Source of the DNA: Deferribacteraceae bacterium
GTDB taxonomy: Bacteria > Chrysiogenota > Deferribacteres > Deferribacterales > JAISNW01
Assembly (NCBI GenBank): GCA_031285415.1
Contig: JAITWF010000110.1
Location: 1 to 10,104 of the forward strand
Length of the DNA: 10,104 nucleotides
Direction of reading: 5' to 3'
Positions 6,525 to 10,104 of this stretch are shown here, one piece after another (the stretch's first letter is position 1; each line of letters begins with the position of its first letter). The notes beneath the pieces were generated by a model. It searched no databases. It was given only the letters and a program-made list of their open reading frames with translations, and was not told where the DNA came from. The translations under genes were made by a program, and so were the position numbers.

Positions 6525-6650
6525 AACACTCCCCCCTTGAGGGGGAGTCGAAGAGGACTTAGTCCGATTCGGTGGGGGGTAATGGGTGCAAATTACTTAC
6601 CCATCCCCGAAACATACAATGTTTCGACCCTCCCTCAAGGGGAGGGTGTT
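6525..6650 (+). repeat. nested palindromic element 3, between the lipoprotein and barrel genes
   Basis: This 126-base inverted repeat fills most of the 169-base gap. The ends are AACAC (6525-6529) and GTGTT (6646-6650). Each end carries a C/G-rich hairpin: ACTCCCCC / GGGGGAGT (6528-6548) and ACCCTCCC / GGGAGGGT (6627-6647), with loops CTTGA and TCAAG that are reverse complements. Inside come a hairpin on CGAA / TTCG (6549-6571), a central ATGGGT / ACCCAT stem (6582-6604) extended by GGGG / CCCC, and CGAAACAT / ATGTTTCG (6608-6626, 3-base loop). The second and fourth hairpins occupy mirrored places with different sequences that both keep pairing. There is no T-run directly after it and no coding sequence within. 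It could be a miniature mobile element or a large transcript structure. Confidence 0.75.
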
Positions 6651-6673
6651 GATAGTGTAGGATATTTTTACTT

Positions 6674-6679
6674 AAAGGA
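6674..6679 (+). promoter_or_regulatory. ribosome binding site of the barrel-protein gene
   Basis: AAAGGA, six bases before ATG 6686, is a good match in a good position. It sits in an A+T-rich stretch just outside palindromic element 3. Confidence 0.7.
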
Positions 6680-6685
6680 TTTATA

Positions 6686-7375
6686 ATGCAGAAGTTTTTC
6701 GTTCTATTTTTCTTACTTATAGCAGTGGCAGGTTATGCGCAGGATGATGATATCCTGTCGGATAATCCTGGATATTTCGAGTCGCCAGCCTTTTTGGCGA
6801 TCGGTGGCTCTATGCTTTATGGCAACTCTGACACTCATAGAGATCAAGATTTGCGCCCATTTCTGATGGGGATGTGGAATGTGGTACAGTCTGAATATGG
6901 CAATCTAGGCTTGAGTTTGGGCTTTATGCCGATTACGCCATATAGAGAGCATAATATAAGAGATTTAGGGTTCAAACTCTCTACACAGCAGTACTCTGGC
7001 GAATTAGGGGTAAACTACGTTACAGGCAGCAAATGGATCAACCTGTTCCTTGGGGCAGGGTACAATATGAGCTACGTAAACACCGAGATGCGCAACCTTA
7101 GGAATACCGCTACAGGCGTTGGTTCTAACTATACCAAAAACTACAGCCAGTTCGTTTACGGCTGGCACTACTATCTAGGCTTAGAGTATGTACTCACAAA
7201 AGATGGCAGCTGGGGGCTCTTCTTCCTATTCAGAGGGCAAGAAACAGCTCGCCCTAAATATACGCTAGATAAAACTGTTAACTTTAAAGATGGTTCATCT
7301 ATAACGTATAACGACGATTTTGATATGGATCTGAATAATAAATCGTATACACTAGGGGTTATTTATCACTTTTAA
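6686..7375 (+). CDS. probable outer-membrane beta-barrel protein, function unknown
   Basis: The 229-residue product starts MQKFFVLFFLLIAVAGYAQD, a signal peptide with a likely cut after GYA (residue 18). The rest alternates short polar and hydrophobic/aromatic stretches, typical of beta-strands, for example KWINLFLGAGYNMSYVNTEM and FVYGWHYYLGLEYVLT. It ends in YHF, the C-terminal aromatic signature read by the BAM assembly machinery. It has no cysteines in the mature part, and its Tyr, Gly and Asn content is high, as in small OmpA/OmpW-like barrels. I do not recognise a named family. A good AAAGGA site precedes ATG 6686. Its TAA overlaps the TAA of the convergent M23 gene. The upstream neighbour is a lipoprotein gene, separated by palindromic element 3, so shared transcription is possible but not shown. 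Confidence 0.75.
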   Translation: MQKFFVLFFLLIAVAGYAQDDDILSDNPGYFESPAFLAIGGSMLYGNSDTHRDQDLRPFLMGMWNVVQSEYGNLGLSLGFMPITPYREHNIRDLGFKLSTQQYSGELGVNYVTGSKWINLFLGAGYNMSYVNTEMRNLRNTATGVGSNYTKNYSQFVYGWHYYLGLEYVLTKDGSWGLFFLFRGQETARPKYTLDKTVNFKDGSSITYNDDFDMDLNNKSYTLGVIYHF

Positions 7376-8196
7376 AACAACAGCAATGGGTCTATTGAAA
7401 CGCCCTGTGCGAACATGCTAAAGTGCAGGTGAGGGCCCGTTACTCTGCCAGTTGCGCCCACAAGCCCGATCGTCTGCCCTCTCTTCACTGTGTCGCCCTT
7501 TTTTACCAACATCTTCGACATATGTAGAGAGGCGGATACCACCCCTAGACCGTGGTCGATATATACGGCGTTTCCGCCGAAGTAGAGGTTCTGCGCCAAT
7601 ACGACCTTGCCATCGGCAACGGCACTTATCTTATCGCCAGTTTTACCAACAAAATCAAGCCCCGAGTGTTTGCTTCTGCGTTCACCGTTAAAGAAGCGTG
7701 CGCTTCCGAATGTGCTTGAAAGCTTGCTATTGATAGGCTTTTGCATGGGTAGCTTCCAGCCCTTAGTTGGTGTAAACTGCGTCAGCGCAACCCGAGTTAT
7801 CTTCGATTCTTTCTGAATGCGCTCTGAATCTTTCTTCGCTGGCTGCACATACTTCGGCTCTACCTTCAGCTTCTGCACCCGATAGTATCGATCCTTTACG
7901 TTGATAGTTTTCTCTTTACTAGCCTTTCCAGCTGTTACCTTTAGAGGAAATTTTCCCTGTTTATCGTAGTTTGTAGGCAGGATTATCTCGGCGGTACAAA
8001 CCTTGTTGCAGATAGCTGGCGGCGTAACAGTTATATTTTGCCACTGAATTGTGAAATTTTTAACACTGTCTGTGCTTTTGAGGCGTACAACCATCGGCTC
8101 CCCACGTGAAACGTTGTCTCCGCCAGAGATTGTAAGCTCTGCCATAGCTGTTAGCGGAGCGATCGTTGCAAAGAGTATTAAGAGCGCCTTTATCAT
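7372..8196 (-). CDS. exported M23 family (LytM-type) metallopeptidase
   Basis: The 274-residue protein has a signal peptide (about 1-19, cut after AMA). An N-terminal beta-rich domain, about 21-105, contains a cysteine pair C63/C67. A Lys-rich linker follows, then a C-terminal M23 peptidase domain from about 148. Zinc ligands are all visible: H177 and D181 in KHSGLDF and H258 in GPHLHFS; H225 (ASLHMSKM) and H256 complete the catalytic set. Such enzymes cut peptide cross-links in peptidoglycan, so an active periplasmic endopeptidase is expected rather than a degenerate EnvC/NlpD-type regulator. The ATG at 8194-8196 overlaps the stop of the preceding lipoprotein gene as ATGA, with GGAGAG nine bases upstream (8206-8211). 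It is the last gene of the minus-strand cluster, and its stop overlaps that of the barrel gene on the other strand. Confidence 0.93.
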   Translation of the reverse strand: MIKALLILFATIAPLTAMAELTISGGDNVSRGEPMVVRLKSTDSVKNFTIQWQNITVTPPAICNKVCTAEIILPTNYDKQGKFPLKVTAGKASKEKTINVKDRYYRVQKLKVEPKYVQPAKKDSERIQKESKITRVALTQFTPTKGWKLPMQKPINSKLSSTFGSARFFNGERRSKHSGLDFVGKTGDKISAVADGKVVLAQNLYFGGNAVYIDHGLGVVSASLHMSKMLVKKGDTVKRGQTIGLVGATGRVTGPHLHFSMFAQGVSIDPLLLF

Positions 8197-8579
8197 TTCA
8201 GTATACTCTCCAACATCATGCTGGAGATAGCGTTTGCGTACTCTGCCATAATCTTTCTATACTCCTCTTTCCCCACAACCTCTCGCACAGCGTCGGCGTA
8301 CTCTAGAGCCTCGTCAAGGATCTCTTTGGCATTGTAATCTCTACTCTTGGCAGCATCTTTGATCTTTCCTATCACAAGATCGGCTGTATGCTTTGAAAGC
8401 TCTCCTGTGAGCTTCGCCCTATCGCTGGAGGATAGGTACTTCTCTGTGCTTATATCGGTAGCGACAGAGACGATCTCCGTAGGCGTATCGAGGGTGTCTA
8501 TCTTGTCTGAGTAGTATGTGTACTTGTTGGCACATGACGCTAAAACAAGTAGAACAGCTAATATTAACAATTTTTTCAC
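8193..8579 (-). CDS. small lipoprotein of unknown function
   Basis: The 128-residue product begins MKKLLILAVLLVLASCANKY. This is a clear lipoprotein signal with lipobox LASC, and lipidation would be at C16. The mature part is largely helical and charged, with stretches such as KIKDAAKSRDYNAKEILDEA and a hydrophobic end; there are no other cysteines and no membrane helix. I do not recognise a family. The start is GTG (8577-8579), with AAGGAG (8589-8594) nine bases upstream that overlaps the stop of the preceding gene, so translation is likely coupled. The 3' end overlaps the M23 peptidase start by four bases. The neighbourhood suggests a periplasmic partner or regulator of the peptidase, which is inference only. 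Confidence 0.85.
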   Translation of the reverse strand: MKKLLILAVLLVLASCANKYTYYSDKIDTLDTPTEIVSVATDISTEKYLSSSDRAKLTGELSKHTADLVIGKIKDAAKSRDYNAKEILDEALEYADAVREVVGKEEYRKIMAEYANAISSMMLESILK

Positions 8580-8591
8580 GGTGTATGCTCC

Positions 8592-9059
8592 TTAAAAGAT
8601 ATGATACACATACCTATATCTCTTTTTACCAACAATTCGACAATTATTCAACCGATCTTTATCGATCTCATCACTTACCCCCATCCCTTTGGCTGGGTTG
8701 CCATCATCTTTCTCTATCTCCAATGCGCAGATCGCTCGAAGTGGTGCAAGCATCTCTAGGCAGAGATAGTCGGAATCATCTGTAGCAATATATCCTGAAT
8801 TTGTGCTAGTGCAGTGGTAGATCTGCCAACCCTCCTGTGCAGCAAAGGTATCTGTTGCAGGGGAGATATTGCCCTTTAGCGACGTGATATTATCGGGGGC
8901 TTTGCGCTCTCGTACGTAATACTGAAAGACCGCCCCCTGCACCTCTTTGAACGATGAGGCGAACGCCTCCTGATAGATCGCCCATTTATGCTCCGAAAAG
9001 AGGTATATGGCGATCCCTGCAATCATCAGGCAGGCTATCGGAATAGCGAGATGTTTCAT
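8592..9059 (-). CDS. small membrane-anchored protein of unknown function, weakly pseudopilin-like
   Basis: The 155-residue product has a hydrophobic helix at about residues 4-21. It continues as an amphipathic helix KWAIYQEAFASSFKEVQGAV and then FQYYVRERKAPDNITSL, the kind of layout seen in pseudopilins, where a long first helix leads to a short 'age-and-proline' turn. It lacks a type IV prepilin cleavage motif with Glu five residues into the helix, so I do not call it a pilin. Four cysteines outside the helix (C83, C100, C111, C140) could form two disulfides if this part is periplasmic. The start ATG 9057-9059 overlaps the kinase stop as ATGA and has no clear ribosome site, so it probably depends on coupling. 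The gene ends TAA 8592-8594, 12 bases before the next start. Confidence 0.75.
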   Translation of the reverse strand: MKHLAIPIACLMIAGIAIYLFSEHKWAIYQEAFASSFKEVQGAVFQYYVRERKAPDNITSLKGNISPATDTFAAQEGWQIYHCTSTNSGYIATDDSDYLCLEMLAPLRAICALEIEKDDGNPAKGMGVSDEIDKDRLNNCRIVGKKRYRYVYHIF

Positions 9060-9706
9060 CTAAATGTGAGCGCACTTATCAGAAATGTTGCGGCATTCTC
9101 TATCGTAACCATCCCTAAATTGACTACTACATGGTAGTTTGCAGGATCGGTTATGTCTGATTTAAAATGATGTTTCATATATTTGCTTTTTCGTATATCA
9201 ACCTCTTTTGCAATCGTGCGAGCCTCTTTTTCATTGATACCCTGTGAACGCATAATATTTCGTGTCCGCAGCTCGAGAGGGGCTACAAATCGCACATGAA
9301 GGGTGTTGGGGTGATCTTTTAATACGAAGTTTCCACCTCTGCCGACGATGATGATATTGTCCTCATTTGCAAACATTCGTATGACTCTTTCGGTTGTTTG
9401 ACGAAATCCTTCGCCAGATGATGTTTCAGCATACTCATACGGCTGGGAGGATTCAATCTCCTTCGGTGGCAGTAGCAGCTCCTCTGGCTTGAAGAAGCTC
9501 ATATCTAGATAGTCGGATATGAAGGCACTTCTACGAGAGTAGTGTCTGTCGTCTAGCTTCTCCGCCTTTTCGTGTGGGGTATTGCTTAAAATTGCAGCGT
9601 AGTGTGTTATCTCGTTGTTTACAATCTTGTATCGGAGCTTATCTGCAACTATAGCGCACACTTCGTCGCCGCAACCTGTTTCCTTTGATATGGTTAAGAC
9701 AGCCAT
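9056..9706 (-). CDS. cytidylate kinase-like family protein
   Basis: The 216-residue protein resembles the cytidylate-kinase-like family (Pfam Cytidylate_kin2). This is a P-loop fold related to CMP kinase, but its substrate is generally unproven. The glycine loop is ISKETGCGDEVCAIVADKL (6-24), where the family usually has SREPGSGG; the loop is thus atypical, and a classic Walker A lysine is absent, as is common in the family. Other family-like segments are NIIIVGRGGNFVL (117-129), the basic lid region KSKYMKHHFKSDITDPANYH (173-192) and VVNLGMVTIENAA near the C-terminus. The start ATG 9704-9706 has AAAGGGG about 10 bases upstream and overlaps the folK end by 13 bases. Its role could be nucleotide phosphorylation or another phosphotransfer. 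Confidence 0.85.
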   Translation of the reverse strand: MAVLTISKETGCGDEVCAIVADKLRYKIVNNEITHYAAILSNTPHEKAEKLDDRHYSRRSAFISDYLDMSFFKPEELLLPPKEIESSQPYEYAETSSGEGFRQTTERVIRMFANEDNIIIVGRGGNFVLKDHPNTLHVRFVAPLELRTRNIMRSQGINEKEARTIAKEVDIRKSKYMKHHFKSDITDPANYHVVVNLGMVTIENAATFLISALTFR

Positions 9707-10104
9707 AGATTATCGCCCCTTTCCTCTTTTTTTATCTCTAACATATCTGTTAGCATACTACAAAGTTGTTGTAAATCAAATTTTGTTATAGGACTGCGAT
9801 AATTTGGCACTATATCGCGCATGGGTAGCAGTACGAACGGTCTATTTTGCATCTCTCTATGAGGTAGAGTGAGTCTATCAGAGTTGAGAACTTCGCCATT
9901 GTAGTCGATGATGTCGATATCTATAGTGCGCTCTTGCCAGCGTTCAGCTATATTTTTTCGTCCATATAGAACCTCTATATGTTTAAGATAATCTAAAAGC
10001 TCGAACGGTTCTAAATTTGTTGTAGCAGTACATACAAAGTTCAGATAATCGGGCTGATTATCTTTCAGTAGCGATTTAGAGCGATATAACGAAGATACTT
10101 TATC
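9694..10104 (-). CDS. folK: 2-amino-4-hydroxy-6-hydroxymethyldihydropteridine pyrophosphokinase, partial (5' end outside window)
   Basis: Reading the minus strand from base 10104 gives 136 codons without a stop, ending TAA at 9694-9696. The start lies beyond the window. The product matches HPPK, which transfers pyrophosphate from ATP to 6-hydroxymethyl-dihydropterin in folate biosynthesis. Its hallmarks are YLNFVCTATTNLEPFELLDY, GRKNIAERWQERTIDIDII (the two Asp of the D-I-D pattern bind magnesium in known structures) and LPHREMQNRPFVLLPM. About 20-25 N-terminal residues are missing compared with a usual 160-residue enzyme. A tail IKKEERGDNLWLS extends past the usual end and overlaps the kinase gene by 13 bases, which suggests translational coupling. 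Confidence 0.93.
   Translation of the reverse strand, partial: DKVSSLYRSKSLLKDNQPDYLNFVCTATTNLEPFELLDYLKHIEVLYGRKNIAERWQERTIDIDIIDYNGEVLNSDRLTLPHREMQNRPFVLLPMRDIVPNYRSPITKFDLQQLCSMLTDMLEIKKEERGDNLWLS

Noticed and set aside
6525..6650. A standard intrinsic terminator after the lipoprotein gene
   Set aside because: The hairpins are strong but no T-run directly follows any of them; the TTTTT at 6665-6669 is some 18 bases beyond the last stem.
6649..6677. Promoter for the barrel gene (TTGATA as -35 box)
   Set aside because: At 17 bases spacing the -10 position reads TTAAAG and overlaps the ribosome site, so the match is too poor to call.
7452..7816. Plus-strand open frames opposite the M23 peptidase
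   Set aside because: The peptidase frame has all catalytic residues and a signal peptide; the opposite frames are Arg/Ser-rich or featureless and have no family features.
8592..9059. Type IV pilin or pseudopilin gene
   Set aside because: The helix layout is suggestive, but there is no prepilin peptidase site and no Glu at the fifth position of the helix, and no pilus genes are near.

Overview
The window (10,104 bases) reads as chromosomal DNA of a Gram-negative bacterium. The evidence is a sodium-pumping NADH:quinone reductase, two lipobox lipoproteins, a probable outer-membrane barrel protein ending in Phe, and an exported M23 peptidase. I cannot name the lineage. A CMP-kinase-like kinase next to folK and dense palindromic repeats fit several delta-proteobacterial or deferribacter-like groups, but that is weak inference.

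Region 1 (2-5103, + strand) is the Na+-NQR operon nqrABCDEF. nqrA has lost its 5' half at the window edge; nqrB to nqrF are complete and tightly coupled by overlapping stops and starts. The cofactor residues I could check are present: flavin-attachment SGAT motifs in NqrB (T237) and NqrC (T223), intramembrane cluster cysteines in NqrD (C29, C112) and NqrE (C26, C124), and the 2Fe-2S, FAD and NADH motifs of NqrF. The complex oxidises NADH, reduces quinone and exports Na+. No apbE, whose product attaches the two FMNs, lies in the window.

Region 2 (5104-6685, + strand) is the unusual part. An NqrM-like segment (one membrane helix plus four cysteines) starts at TTG 5242 and runs in frame, with no stop, into a lipoprotein with Asp-box beta-propeller repeats. 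The join is a 70-base nested palindrome that supplies 24 codons and a possible ribosome site and start for the lipoprotein. Two further nested palindromes, unrelated in sequence, lie just before (5122-5226) and just after (6525-6650) this reading frame.

Region 3 (6686-7375, + strand) is a small probable outer-membrane beta-barrel protein. Its stop overlaps the stop of the convergent minus-strand cluster within one TTAA.

Region 4 (7372-10104, - strand) reads, in transcription order: folK (5' end outside the window), a cytidylate-kinase-like kinase, a small membrane-anchored unknown protein, a small lipoprotein, and an M23 (LytM-type) endopeptidase. Four of the five genes overlap a neighbour, and the lipoprotein gene starts 12 bases after the preceding stop, so this is probably one operon joining folate biosynthesis and a nucleotide-type kinase to envelope functions. 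No RNA genes, CRISPR array, transposase or clear promoter was seen, and no intergenic gap exceeds 170 bases.
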